Shown here: in pieces, positions 23,301 to 36,066 of the stretch
Layout: each line of letters starts with the position of its first letter
How positions within the stretch are numbered: the stretch's first letter is position 1
Assembly: GCF_018873765.1 (NCBI RefSeq)
Contig: NC_057919.1
Coordinates: 36,388,784 to 36,452,783, forward strand
Reading direction: 5' to 3'
Length of the DNA: 64,000 bases
Source: Telopea speciosissima
Taxonomy: Eukaryota; Streptophyta; Magnoliopsida; Proteales; Proteaceae
Translations under genes and position numbers: made by a program
Notes under the pieces: generated by a model
What the model was told of the DNA's origin: nothing
Database searches by the model: none
The model's input: only the letters and a program-made list of their open reading frames with translations

Positions 23301-24799
23301 TTATTCAAAGGGGTCACAGAAGCCAAGGTCTCTTCTAAGAGAGCAGAATCTTTCTTCACTTAAGGGTTTTGTGAAGATGTTCGCAAGTTGCTTCTCGGTC
23401 TCAATATAGTCAAGTCAAATTTCACCTCTTTGAGCTATATAACATAGAAAGTGATGACGAATATCAATATGCTTAGCTAGAGAGTGTAAAATCGGATTCT
23501 TGCTAAGGTTAATTGCACTTGTGTTATCAGATTGGATAGAGGAAGTGTCAAACTTAACTCTGTAGTCTTGGAGGGTTTGCCTCATCCATAGCACTTGTGC
23601 ACAACATCGACTTGCGGTGATGTATTCAGCTTCGGTGGTAGATAGAGCAACTGAGTTTTGCTTCTTACTAAACCACAAAACCAAACATGATCCAAGAAAG
23701 TGAAAAGTACCACTTGTACTTTTTTGATCAACATGACAACCGGCAAAGTCGACGTCAGAGAAGCTAATAAGGTCAAAGTCATTGTCCATAGGGTACCATA
23801 GGCCAATGCTTGGAGTTCCTTTCAAGTACTTAAAGATCCTCTTTACAGTACTCAAATGGGATTGCATAGGTTTGGCTTGGAACCTAGCACAAGCACAGAT
23901 ACTAAACATTATGTCCAGTCTACTAGCCATTAGGTAAAGTAAACTACCTATCATACCTCTATATTTGGTTGGGTCAACTGGGGTTCCATCTTCATCCTTA
24001 GACAGAGTTACAGATGTACTCATTGGAGTACTAGATGACTTCTGTCCATTGATGTCAAACTTCTTTAATAATTCTTTAAGGTACTTAGTTTGACTAATGA
24101 AAATCCTATTAGGAGTTTGTTTTATTTCGAGTATTAAAAAGAAATTCAATTCTCCCATGAGACTCATCTCAAATTCACTACTTATACATTTACTAAATTC
24201 ATGATAGAGTGATTCATTTGTAGAACCAAAAATAATATCGTCGACATATATCTGAACTAAAATTAAATCATTCTTATCATGCTTAACAGAGTGGTATCTA
24301 TCTTACCCATTGAAAAACCGGTATCAACCAGAAACTTACTCGGTCTGTCGTACCATGCTCTTGGGGCTTATTTTAAGCCATACAAGGCTTTCATCAACTT
24401 GTAGACCTGGTTAGGGAACTTTGAATCTTCAAATCCAGGCGGTTGAATGATGTAAACTTCTTCATTTATATAGTCATTCAAGAATGTGCTTTTGACGTCC
24501 ATTTGGTGTAACCTAAAATTCTTATGACAGGCAAAAGCAAACAATAATCTAATTGACTCAAATCTAGCTACAGGTGCATATGATTCATCAAAGTCAATAC
24601 CTTCCTGTTGGTTATATCCTTGAGCGATCAGCCTAGCTTTGTTTCTAGTTATGTTATCATCTTCATCAAGTTTATTTCTAAATACCCATCTAGTCCCAAT
24701 AATCTTGGTGTTAGAGGGTTTTGGAACTAAGTCCCAAACTTGATTTCTTTCAAATTGATTAAGCTCTTCTTGCATAGCAATTATCCAATCACTATCCAA
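23301..24799 (-). pseudogene. Copia-2 pol: reverse transcriptase and RNase H
   Basis: RT starts around 24799 (IIGTRWVFRNKLDEDDN), with FRLHQMDVKSTFLNDY and [18 protein letters not shown] stop after LYGLK lies near 24368, at the same place as in copia-1. YVDDIIF lies at about 24240 between broken frames. RNase H is at 24167-23415: FSDVDFAGCHVDQKSTSG, VALSTTEAEYITAS, IQSDNTSAINLSKNP, and a tail IAQRGEI. Pol ends at 23301. A frameshift near 24285 and a stop near 23415 inactivate it. Confidence 0.92.
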
Positions 24800-24843
24800 A
24801 AGGGCTTCCTTTACATTCTTGGGTTCGATGGTAGATATAAAAG

Positions 24844-26340
24844 CTACATTAGAACAAACATTTTGAATTTTACTCCTAGTTTGTGTATACCTTTATCAAG
24901 GTTTCCAATGACAAGGTCAAGTGGATGGTCTTTAACAGTCTTAATCTCTTTAAGAAGTTGATGTAGTTGATTATTAGGCTCTTCTAAAGAGACATTTTTC
25001 ACTCTTTTCCTAATCTCAAGTACTTCATCTTCATCATCTTCTTCTAAGTCTTTGTATTTGTCTTTGGCCATGGATTCATCAAATTTTACATTCATAGACT
25101 CTTTCACAACTAGAGTTCTTTTGTTAAATACTCTATAAGCTCTACTATTTGTGGAATAGCCTAAAAAAATACCCTCATTGGCCTTTTCTTCAAACTTTTC
25201 TAAGTTGTTTTTAGTGTTAAGAATAAAACATGCACAACCAAACACTTTAAAGTAATCAACTTTAGGAGGCTTATTATGAAAAAATTCATTGGGGGGTTTT
25301 TAACAAAATAGGTCTAATCAAAACCCGATTTAACACATAATAAGCCGTGTAAACAACTTCAGCCCAAAAATACTTTGACAAAGAATACTCATTGAGCATT
25401 ATCCTTGCAGTTTCTTGGATAGTTTTGTTCTTCCTTTTCAACGACAGCATTTGATTGTGGTGTTCTAGGAGCCGAAAAGTTATGAGTTATACCTTGTTTT
25501 CGATAAAACTCACCAAATTCATCTATGTTATCAAATTCACCACCATGGTCACTTTCTATAGAAGTGATCAAGTAATCCTTTTGATTTTGTATTCTCTTGC
25601 AAAGAGCTACAAACTCCTTGAATGCATCATTCTTTTGCTTGAGAAAAAGGGTCTAAGTGAAACGGGAGTAGTCGTCTACAATAACGAAAGTATACTTCTT
25701 TTCAGGCTAGTGGTTTGAATTGGTCCAAAAATGTCAAGATGAAGTAGTTGCAAAGGTCTAGACGTAGCAACAGAATTAATGGCTTTGTGAGCTACCTTTA
25801 TAAGTTTACTTCTTTGACATGCTCCACAAGGGTGTTACTTATCAAATTTTAACTTAGGTAGATTTCTCACTATGTTCTTAAAAAAGAGGGATTTAATAAT
25901 CTTAGGATTAATATGTCCCAATTTCCTATGCCATAGTGTTGCATCATCAAATTTAGAAAGAAAACATGCATTATGAGAATTTATACTAAAAATACAAGTA
26001 TAAACATTATTCTTTCTACTTCCTTCAAGAATAATATTATCGTTAGAGTCTTTGATTTCACATTTAGAGGCATTAAAATTAACAACATAACCAATGTTAT
26101 AAAGTTGACTCACACTAAGTAAATTATACTTAAGATTATCAACTAAACTAACGTTAGAAATGATTGTACCTCCAAACTTTATGGATCCGTTTCCAATAAC
26201 TCTTCCTTTGCTATTATCTCCAAAAGATACCCATCCCCCTTTTTGCTTTTTGAGCTCCAAAAATACTCTTGGGTTGGATATCATGTGCTTTGAGTAACCA
26301 CTATCGATGTACCATTTCAAATTGTTCATATCCTACAAAA
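24844..26340 (-). pseudogene. Copia-2 pol: protease and integrase
   Basis: Protease at 26329 downward: WYIDSGYSKHM retains the DSG motif (copia-1 has a stop before it). VSFGDNSKGRVIGNGS follows. Integrase zinc region: WHRKLGHINPKII (about 25940-25900), with the CX2C pair near 25830 in a shifted frame. Core: ESDHGGEFDNI (25571 on) and NAVVEKEEQN (the ERKN region is damaged by a frameshift). C-terminal block: FILNTKNNLEKFEEKANEGIFLGYS and an acidic linker to 24844. At least three frame breaks. Confidence 0.9.
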
Positions 26341-26559
26341 CAAAGATACCTAATAAAACTTTGGTCCCCATTATATGTTGGGTCCTTTATTGTTAGTATC
26401 ATACCTTTTCCTTGGTCTCCAAACCATTTGGTTACCATTTGTCTTTTGGTTCTCATACCAATTTGGGTATGATTGAGGGTTCCAAGGTCTTTGGTTTTGG
26501 GGTACTCTATATGAACCTTGGTTCTTGAATGGTCTTTGCACTTTAGGTGGATTTCTCCT

Positions 26560-28231
26560 GTTTTGACCATTGAAAGATCTTTTAGGAGGTTAACCATTGA
26601 AGGGTCTTATAGGAGGGCGAAAAGGTTGTTTCATATGATAGCATTCTCAAACAATGTGTCCCTTCTTGTTGTAATTATTGCATATAACAGCTTGAGGGAT
26701 ATACGTGGTCTTCCCTTTGGAATTGGATTTACTAAATTGAGGAGTTTTCTTTCTAGCATAACATTCCTTAATTGAGTGTCCTTTCTTTCTACAATAGTTG
26801 CAAAATTTTTTTTTTATTTTTTTACTTGTTATTTTACTTGAACTTGCCTCTTTGGTGTGATTTGAACCTTTGTTCACATCATAGCCTACTCCTTCCTTGT
26901 TGAAGGGTGCTTTGGAGGCATTTTCAAGTAAGATATCAATGGTTTTTTTACCATTTGTAAAGTTCTCTAAGGCTTTATACAATTTCTCTTTTTCTTCTTC
27001 CAAGATATTTACTTGAGAAGTTAGAGTTGTGTTTTGGTCTTTGGGGATGTTTATCTCCTTTAAGAGATTTTTCTTAGTAGTAGCTAGTTCTATACTACTT
27101 TGGTAAAGGTCTTCAATGGCTTCTTCTAATTCTAAGAAGTCATTTTCCTTATTTAATGAAGAAGTGGTACTAACCTCATTTTCGGTTTCTTCTTCTTCGG
27201 TAGCCATTAATGCTAGGTTTGTTTGTTCTTATTCTTCTTGTGATTCTTCATCATCCTCTTCTTCATCACTTGAATCAAAGGTATGTTCAACTTTGTAGGC
27301 CTTCTTGTATTTCTTCATTTTAGGACAATCTCCTCTAAAATATCACGATTTTCTACATTCATAATATACAATATCTTTTGAAGAAGTGTCAGTATTATCC
27401 TTAGAAACACTCTTACCATTTTGGTCCTTGGAAAATCGTCTCTTGTTGAATGAAGTTTTGCCCTTGTTCTTCAAGAATCTTGAAAACTTCTTGGATAGAT
27501 AGGCAATCTCATCATCCGAGAGTTCTTCATCATCATCGTTGATGTCATAGGTTTTGAATGCAACAACTTTCTTCTTTGGTTCCTTAGGCTCATCCTCCTT
27601 GATGTCTTGTTTGAGCTCCATCTCATGAGTTTGGAGTGATCCCAACAGCTCATCTAGACTTAGCTTATCGATGTCCTTTGATTCCTTTATTGTTGTAGTC
27701 TTGGGTCTCCATTCCTTTGAGAGAGATCTTAAAATCTTTGGAACGTTCTCACCATTGGAGTAAACCTTTCCTAAACCTTTCAACTTGTTCACAATGTTAG
27801 TAAAGCGAGTGAACATGGCATATATGTCTTCATCATTTTTTATCTTAAACAGCTCATATTCATTTACTAACATATCAATTTTAGATTGTTTCACTGCAGA
27901 AGTACCTTCATAAGTAACAACAAGTTTATCAAACATCTCCTTAGCGGAGTCACACATACATTTCCTGTTATATTCTTTTTTTCCTAAAGCACATTGAATA
28001 TAGCTTATAGCTACATAGTTGAGTTACCTTTACTTTTTTAGCTGGGGTCCACTCTTCCTTGGGTTTGTCTATAGAGTTTGGTCCATTCTCAATGACTTCC
28101 CATGCATCAATATTATTGGCGCATACGAAGTTCTTGAAGCGATTCTTCTAATAGGAGAATCTTTCAACTTCAAAGAAGGAAGGTCGGGTAATGTTATATC
28201 CTTCAACCTTGCAATTGATAGAGGATCCCAT
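26560..28231 (-). pseudogene. Copia-2 gag
   Basis: Start at 28231 (MGSSINCKVEGYN). Codon 28 (28150-28148) is TAG, at exactly the codon that is TGA in copia-1. Capsid region at 27957-27600 without a break (SKIDMLVNEYELFKIKND). The first zinc knuckle has lost its first Cys (YYECRKS then a stop, about 27360). A coiled-coil-like segment lies at 27207-26950. The second knuckle is intact: CNYCRKKGHSIKEC (about 26810-26765). The third is damaged (CNNYNKKGH, about 26680). It feeds into protease in the same element. Confidence 0.88.
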
Positions 28232-28280
28232 GGTCTTAAAACTCTTTGTTGGATTAAAAATAATCACGGTCTTGAACTCC

Positions 28281-28292
28281 CGCTCTGATACC
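28281..28292 (-). other. Copia-2 primer-binding site
   Basis: Minus strand TGGTATCAGAGC, two bases inside the 5' LTR; initiator tRNA-Met type. Confidence 0.93.
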
Positions 28293-28294
28293 AA

Positions 28295-29642
28295 ATGTGA
28301 ATTCACCTAGAGGGGGGGTGAATAGGTGAAGATAGCGGAATATGCCAAAATAATACAGAATAAAAAATTATCTATGGAAGGCAAGTAAAGCAAACAAGAA
28401 ATAAAGATAACACACAAGATTTATCGTGGTTCGGCCAAGCTTGCCTACATCCACTTCTCTCACCGTAGATAGAATTTCACTATGTCAAATTTTGAGTAAA
28501 AACAAGAGGACTCGTACAACTCTTGAGAAATGAGCAAGAGGACTCAACAACAACTAATCTTGATTATTGAACAAGATGACTCAACCTACTCTTGATTCCG
28601 AGCAAGAAGACTCAAAACAACATATAAAATGTAAATAAATACTAAGATTAAAGTTACCTCAACCTTAGTGAAGCTTTTCTACCTTTCAAACTATAAAGCT
28701 TTATGCAAAATGAGTGAAGAAAGCTAAGTGAGAATGAATGCCTTGAATGAGTGCTTGAATTCTCACTTGAGATTGACTTGTCTTTGGAGGCTCTTAATTA
28801 AGATTAGCAGCGGTGTTTAGAGCCTTAACCAAGTGGGTATTTATAGGCTAGATGACTTGAATTAATTAGGAATCCAAGTAAGGATCGGATTCCACAAGCT
28901 ATATATAATCCGATATGCTGGATACCAATCCGGTATGCCGAATCACTTAATTTTCATTTTAAACAGAGGAAAAATGGTTAAATTAAACTCAGTAATACAT
29001 TGATCTGGTATGCTGGATAGCCATCCGGTATGCCGGATCAAGGTAAAATGTAGGTAGACAGGATCCGGTATGTTGGATCCTTATCCAGCACACTCCGGAG
29101 GGCCACTATGACCATTTTCCTGAGATTCCCATTAATCCGGTATGCTGAATGGGGATCTGGTATGCCGGATTGGGCATTTTCAGTGGAAATAGTCCAATAT
29201 TAATAAGGGGTTGGTTTGGGAGGATTCAAACACCAAAAAGTCAAATGTCTAAGGGGTCAATTTACCACCTAAGGACATTCTAAATGGATGTATGCGTGCG
29301 TGTGTGCATTACATCAATTGTGACTTAAATATTACACATTTTTAATTACATAGTCTTCAAATCTTCAATCTTCAAAATGCTTATAGCCTTTAGTCTTCAA
29401 GGTTTAACTTCCAAGTCTTTGAGATCACCTTTGAGCAATGTTCTTGTAATGTATACAATCTTGTGTATGCTCTTGTGTATATGTATTTGTATATGCTCCC
29501 CCTCACTTGGTGCTACACTTAAAATCTAAATAACTTAAACTCAAGCATTAGTCCAAGGATGGTCTTATTTGTTATCATCAAAACATCTATGTCATCATGG
29601 AGATGACTTGGAGTGTATAAGGCCATTTGAATTTTCCTAACA
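28295..29642 (-). repeat. Copia-2 5' LTR
   Basis: 1348 bp, closely matching 20167-21513, with the same inverted-repeat array (28908-29175). Ends TTTTCCTAACA at the second flanking 5-mer. Confidence 0.92.
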
Positions 29643-31352
29643 CAAACATCACCCAAAGCCCACTCACCATTTGCTTGCTTGTCGTTCGGGGTATTTGGTA
29701 AGGTTTACCTTAATGCACGTACTCCCGTATAAATTCTAAAGTCTAAGGATGTGTGAGAACAATGCTAGAAGTGTATAGGTGGGTCCCATGAAGGGCCCCA
29801 ACAATTTATTTGAAGTTTGGGTCAAGATAGCAGGGCGGATGCAGGAACGGAGGCTGCCAAGTGATTCTAGTCGTGGATTCATCCAGGCCATACCAAGAAA
29901 ATATATGGAACGGACTCACGGGCAGATATGGAACATGAATCCACTCATGCATCCATCCAAACCCTAAGACACACCCGAGAGTAAACTAAGCTACGGGCGG
30001 ATTTACCAAGTGGGTCCGCTCGTGGCTCCCCCCCAGGCCAGTAGCTAGGTTATACTGGATGGAGTAATGGGTGGATGCACGACAGTGGATCTGCTCATTG
30101 ATCCGTCGCCACTCTTTTGAAATCCGTGAAGATCCTCACCTCCAGCCCTTCATCCATGAAACCATAAGGGTCCTAGTGTTGGGGAGGTGAGTCCAAACCT
30201 TCGTTGGAGGTCCAAAACACATAGCCCTTCAAGGGATTTAAGGGAGACAAGAGATTGGATCCATCTCCAAGGTTTCTTCCCAAACCTAACAAGGTTTTCA
30301 ATGCTTGAATAGCATTCAGGTTATCAAATTCATGAAGGCATTAAGGGAAGGGGATATAGGTCTCAAAGGGGCAGTCAATAGGGATTATTGGGTTTCCAAG
30401 AGAAACCCCAAGCTTGGAATCGATCCCTAGGGAATCTCCAAACCCGAAAATGGAAAAGAGAGGGGGAAGGGTGAGGGCATTTACCTCAAGGATGGATTAA
30501 TGGATGATTTTCCACCTCCACAACCCCTCCAAGCTCTTCTTCTTCTCCACAACCTTCAATGCTCCAAGTCTCCAACGTTTTGGGTAGGTGAAAGAAGTAA
30601 ATGAGACTTGAAGGCCAAGTCTTGCCCTTAAGACTAATCCCTACTTAGGGCCAGTTTAGCTTGGGCTTCAAGAGCCAAAACTCCTTTTAAAATCCCACAA
30701 GGCCGATGGGTCCACCCATATGGCAAACCCACAAGCCAAGGAGATCAAGGGTGAAGCCAACCTTGTCTAGGTGACTAGATAGAATGCCTAGGGCACAGGG
30801 TGTGGGTCCCACACGAGGAAAACACTCAAAGCCATAAACAGCACAGGCGGACTAATAAACAGTAGCAGTCTTGGTGAGTTCGCTCGTGCGTTTGTTGCTG
30901 CTAAAAAGGGTAGAACCCTAAGGAAATTGGTCAGGCTTTGGCCCAGACTTCAAGGTCAACAAGGGGAGAGTATACTAATATGCATGAGGGTAGTATCTTA
31001 CCCCTCGATCGTCATGATGTGTCCTTCGTGATCCCAAAGAGTTTCCCAATCGTGATGCTAAGCTCATCACCGCAAGAGGTGTCTAGGTGTGGGGACACGG
31101 GGAATGCCTTCTGGTACTCTTCACTCCGGGGACTCGTGCTGGGAGGATGGACGACGAAGTCACCATCGATAAATCTTCCCCTCTGCCGATTAAGGAACCT
31201 CTCATCCACAGGCAGGCCCATGAACTGGTCAACTATCTTGTGGCTAGGCTTGACTACAAGTGAAAATAGCTCACCCGCGTACACAGCAGCAAAATTTACA
31301 CGTCACAAGAGGAAGAAATTATAATTAATAGTATCAGGGCATGGATGTAACA
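29643..31352 (-). repeat. Gypsy-type LTR-B, second segment
   Basis: Continues LTR-B after copia-2 and ends ATGTAACA at 31352, so the minus-strand start would be TGTTACATCC, a common start for plant gypsy LTRs. A purine-rich region near 30525-30555 on the minus strand follows a TATA-like TTTTAAAAGG (about 30685). ORFs at 29779-29967 and 30938-31324 are incidental. The matching target duplication (flank GGAAC) would be outside the window or lost. Confidence 0.65.
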
Positions 31353-31706
31353 GGAACAGTAGTTATAACCCATCATCACATCCATCTCATCAGTGGCTGC
31401 CATGTGCCACTATACTCACCACCCTCGATGGTTGCCATGCACCATCATCCCCATATCCATTTCCATCCTCATCGGAATCATTCACTTTATTTTTTTTTTT
31501 TATAATAAATCGTTCACTTTTCTCCTTTGCATGAACTTAGGGTCAGAATTCTACATCCAAGTTTATAAATCCATCCCATAGTAGGAGCTGTATAAAATTA
31601 CAGGGCGAGGGAGGGGATATTGCAGGTGGGGGTGGAGTTGGCGGGGTAATCCGGCAAGGTGAGGCCAAAGAATTGCAGTGGTGGGGCTGGTTGGCTGCCT
31701 TCTGCA
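31353..31706. other. Unassigned sequence between LTR-B and copia-C
   Basis: 354 bp with a T14 run near 31487-31500 and a G-rich stretch (31605-31690). No gene or element seen; possibly host DNA that continues at 45041. Confidence 0.4.
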
Positions 31707-31711
31707 ACATC

Positions 31712-33415
31712 TATTGGATTTATGTGTCCATCAAACCCGATTTAGTCCGGTTCAATCCGATTTTACTTTGTATTGAACCTTTATACATTTTGGTTTAATA
31801 TTATCACATGCGATATAAGCTTTTTGAGCATTATGTGTCTATAAGTTTTACTTAAAATGGTAGTCACGACTAGGGTTTGGGCTGGGCATCCTTATCATAT
31901 GGTCATCGCATTGGGTATGCCCAAACATGTGATGTCAGGGTACGAATGCGAGTACTCAAATGATCGATATGTGTATTAGCGAAGAATCTACTTTTTCGAT
32001 TCCCTCATGTATTACTACTAGATGTAGGCAGGGATAGACATGTGTCACCGACATCCTTTACCTGAGGGAACCCTATCACTGCAAAGTGTGATCGCATTCT
32101 TTGGTTCATCAATGACTGAGACACAAGTGAGTCAAAGCCGGTGTTCTGGGAATGCGTGAACACTTTGTGAGTGAAGGAGTTACTCAACATGGTCACTACT
32201 GCCCGATTGGGGAACACCAAGATTGAGATTGTCTGTGTATGGTCGGATTGAGATCTGGATCCAGTGCCGTTTTAGAAATGATTTTTGAAAAATCTATTTT
32301 ACATAAAATAATGGATTATATATAATTATTTGAATAAAGTATTTTATCGAGTTTTGCGGGACCCGATCTAATGCACAGACACTCTTCTATGGACATGTAC
32401 TATGGAATGGGGTTTGGCAGTACAAGTGTACATGCCCTGGATTCCATAATGATGGTGTTGATTAGTGGGGGGGGTTGTACATGATAATTTATTATCATGT
32501 AGGGAGTTATTTAGAATTTGCTAAATTAATTGATTCTTTATTTAATTAATGGATATGGTGCCAATTATAATTATCCATAAATTTAAATAAAATAATTAAT
32601 TAAATCATTCCCTATTAGATTCTGCTTCTTCACCAATTAGAAGCACTTTGAGTTTAAACATAACTACCAAACAAAGAGAGAGAGAGTCAGGCTCACTGGG
32701 TTTTATCTAAATCCATTCAGGGTTTTAATTAAACCTTATTATTATATAAAGGAACCAAAACACAGAGGGGGCATACAGTCTCCACGTTTTCTGCCTGCCC
32801 CCTCTTGGATGTGTTTTGGTCTCTCTCTCCCTCTTGTGATCTCTTCTTCTTCTTGTTGTTGCTCTCTACTGTGATTGAGAGTTAGGGTTTTAGAAACCCA
32901 GATCTGTGCTTGAAGAACTGAAGAGCGTCTGGGATTGGCTTGAAGAACCTTGGCTACACCATTGGAGGTTCAGATCTGTTTACTTGGAGTGCTCATTAGA
33001 GGAAGAACCATTGTCTATTAGAGGAGCAACACTTGAGGCTCATCAGGTTAGTAATTTCTCTTGATTTTAATTATTGATTATTCTTAGGATGCGAAAGAAA
33101 CCCGAATCGATTTGTTTCCGCTGTGCATTTGGGTATGGGATAGATCCCTCTTTCCATGAGATGGATTAGAGATGAATTTTTCCATCTCTTTTAGGTTTCA
33201 TAATTTCATGGCACAAAAAAGAGAAGGACAGTGCATTGGTTTATCAGATCAAACCCTGATTGGGATGCACCAGGGTTCCCATGGGTGACAATGGGAAACC
33301 CTAAAATTTAAATAGGGCACCCATAGGCTAACCCAGGGGGTGTAATACCTTAATTGGTTTGTAATTGGTCTCAAGGGAACCATGACATGATCCCAGGACC
33401 GTAGTTTGACCTACA
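31712..33415 (+). repeat. Copia-C 5' LTR
   Basis: 1704 bp, ending GTTTGACCTACA. The start is TATTGGATTT where the 3' LTR has TGTTGGATTT, so the first dinucleotide is mutated here. A TATA-like TTATATAAAGG lies near 32744. It holds about 0.9 kb (about 32010-32929) absent from the 3' LTR. A minus-strand ORF at 32220-32005 is incidental. Confidence 0.93.
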
Positions 33416-33418
33416 GTG

Positions 33419-33434
33419 TGGTATCAGAGCCACC
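33419..33434 (+). other. Copia-C primer-binding site
   Basis: TGGTATCAGAGCCACC, three bases after the LTR end; 12-nt initiator tRNA-Met core followed by the common CACC extension. The leader 33435-33884 after it is non-coding (repeats of CACATGGGTGGTTAT near 33570 and 33624). Confidence 0.95.
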
Positions 33435-33893
33435 TTTCTCACCCATGGATATCATATAATTAATTGAATATAATTATTGTATATAGAATGTAATCTTTTC
33501 ATATTCATGGTAGAATATGGATGGATGTTTTTGCACATGACTTATAATGGTTGTAACAACCTTCCAAAATGCACATGGGTGGTTATAAGGTAGTTATTCA
33601 TGTAAACAACCTTGCCATGTGCACATGGGTGGTTATGGTTGTTGTAATAACCTTGTCCATGTAAGATGATGGAATTTTATTTTTTGTAATGTTTTTATTT
33701 TTATTCCAGCATAGGGTTTAAAACCCATTATTCCAGATTTAATAAAAAAAAATTATTTGTACCCTAGATTCCCTACGGTGCCAGTGGTGCCATGTGGTTG
33801 TTGCCCATGGTGCCTTGTGCGACTACTGCCTAGTATGTTTGGTAGCGTTTTCCCCTCCAAAATTAAAAAAAAAAAGGATTTTTATTTTTTTTA

Positions 33894-34604
33894 GGGTTAA
33901 TTTCACAGATACGAAATATCACGGACATATCAAACTTTGGAAAAATATCATAGACTACCCTTACTTTATGTTTTTATTTCAACTTAGTCTACCCCGCTAG
34001 GTCTGTGCAATTAAGTTGCTATTAATTCTTTTATAATGACAAAATTACCCTTACCACAGGGTGAACTTACCATAATACCCTTAAGGGTAAAACCTTAAAT
34101 TACAAACTATTCTCTTCATCTGTCTTCAAATCATGGTTGATTCCCAATTACTAAGCCTCTTGTTTTGATCGAGAGACGCCATGGAATCAACGCATGCAGC
34201 TGCCCTATTTGTAGAGGGAGTCTCTTGACAGTAGTCGTTGCTGTCTCGACGTGGCTGTTTGCGGTGCATGCTAAGTAGGCATTGCAGGTTCCAGCACCAG
34301 CTCCGGCGTCGTCATCGGATGGGCCTATGATGCCGGATGATTCACAGAAGTGTGTGAATTCACTGCAAACGTCGCTTCTCAGTCGTAACATCCACATTCC
34401 ACAGCCCAATGCAACATGCGACACAATCGTTTGTTTCTACGGGATTCGACTTCATCAGATCACCTCCTTGAGCTGTCCCGCTGTGTTTAATTTCTTCGCA
34501 CCATAACTCCACGCCCACTGCCGCTGTTAGGAACTTGGAGCAAAATTGCAGAAACTCCTCCTATTCGGCTTCACTAGGTGCCTTGGAGCCCTCAAGAGGG
34601 TTAG

Positions 34605-34678
<74 letters not shown>

Positions 34679-36057
34679 TTTCCCCACAAGAGGATTTTCG
34701 ATAAGGATTACTTCCGCTGTTTTTATCAATTTGATTTGTTGCAATTTTCTACAAAATTACTACTTGTTTTAGTCGGTGTTTTTCATTCAAATATAGTATT
34801 AAAAATCAAAATATGATGAAAGGATTCTCTCTCTTTCTCTCCACTTATTCATTTTTTATTTTTAAATTTTGAATTCTTGCCAATGGGAAGAATAGAACAA
34901 AGTTTCTGGTGGGTGGAGCAAGAAAAATTAGGAAATGGCAGAAAAAAGTATTTGCTCTATATGTATTCTACAGTCTAGTCTCCAATCTTTCTGTGTTTTC
35001 CTTTTGTTGTGATGAAATTGGTAAATTCTGTTTGTGTTCCTCTCCGTCTATCGCCAATCTGCAACCTTTGCTTTCGTTTTTATCTGGCAGATGGGCAGAG
35101 TATTCTGTGTTTGTTTCCTTTTTCTGTTTCATATAGCACAAGACTTTTTTGGACTACGCTATACGTTGGTGGTCGATACCATATATAGAATGACAAAATT
35201 GCCCTTTTTTTTTGCTCCACTCTTCTTCATTGGGAACAGCTAAAGGACGATGGGAAGAATGGGATAGCAGCGGGAGAAAGTAGGAGCAACGACAACGACG
35301 GTGATGAGAGAGCGAGGAAGATGTTTAGCAGGGACTACCAACTCATGGGGCTGTGGTGGCTGTTGGCGAGGAACAAAATGGCGTACATACCAACGGTGTC
35401 AGCGGTGCTGAGGGCTATGATGTACAGTGCGCACCCTCCACACCAGTCCAAGTGCGCCCCATTTGCAGAGGGAGTCTCTTGATAGAACCCAGTAGGGAAT
35501 CCCATTGATTCCAGCCAATTCGTCCTGCCTATTTGATTCCCTTGCCTCTCTACCAAGATCGATTGTAACCTCATCAAAATGGGCTCCGCCGGTGTCACTA
35601 GTTTCCAGGATCCCTGAATATGGAAATCTTTCCTTTTCTCTTTAGGAATTGAAAGACCTCTACCGAAGGCTATCTCCAGACTCTGGGGGGTTCTCCACTC
35701 CCCCTCTATCTCTCTCTAATGAACACAACACAAACAAATGCTAAGAACCACCGATCTCACGTATTTGACTTTACCACCAGTGGGTTAACTAATGCCGGAG
35801 TTGCTGTTTGATTTTCTACAGTAAACGGGAATATTTTAAGAATTAAAAAAAAAAAAAAAAGAAATTTGAAGACGATGGGAGGATAGGATTTCATTCTTTA
35901 ATTTATTTATCTAAATAATTACTTAGGGGTTAAAATGGACATTTCAACTTTGGGTGCTAACTGTGCTTAACGTTAGGGGGAAGGTTGATATTTTTCCAAA
36001 GTTTGGTATGTTCGTGATATTTCATATACTTACAGGGGGTGTCTATGAAATTAACCC
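33894..36057. mobile_element. Mutator-like TIR element (possible Pack-MULE) in the copia-C leader
   Basis: 2164 bp. Terminal inverted repeats of roughly 70-80 bp begin GGGTTAATTTCA and share CGAAATATCAC/TGAAATATCAC and CAAACTTTGGAAAAATATCA. A 9-bp target duplication TTTTTTTTA occurs at 33885-33893 and 36058-36066; 9 bp is the Mutator hallmark, although an A/T-only duplication is weak on its own. No transposase. The interior is GC-richer and gene-like in places (34170-34510 and 35230-35620). The two places share a degenerate phrase ending AGAGGGAGTCTCTTGA. They may be captured gene fragments; a minus-strand ORF at 35598-35335 is the longest clean one, product not recognised. Confidence 0.8.
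34609..34678. repeat. (CT)n(CA)n compound microsatellite
   Basis: About 24 CT units followed by about 10 CA units inside the Mutator-like element. ORFs through it are artefacts. Confidence 0.95.
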
Positions 36058-36066
36058 TTTTTTTTA

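Larger units (their letters stand above)
20167..29642 (-). mobile_element. Copia-2: second copy of the copia-1 family, inserted in LTR-B
   Basis: Same architecture and family as copia-1: LTRs 20167-21513 and 28295-29642, primer-binding site, gag, protease/integrase, RT/RNase H, third ORF, polypurine tract. The flanking 5-mers are CAAAT (20162-20166) and CAAAC (29643-29647), a target duplication with one mismatch. Frames are broken as in copia-1 but mostly at different places, so the two copies decayed independently after separate insertions. Confidence 0.92.

Noticed and set aside
31012..31284. Minus-strand 90-codon ORF in LTR-B as a gene
   Set aside because: Lies wholly in the U3 part of an LTR and has no family motif.
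1..31352. One single gypsy element spanning the left edge to LTR-B
   Set aside because: The two end LTR sequences do not match by eye, although orientation and domain order would allow it.
34535..34816. Plus-strand ORF with SLSLSL and THTHTH runs
   Set aside because: Translation of the CT/CA microsatellite.
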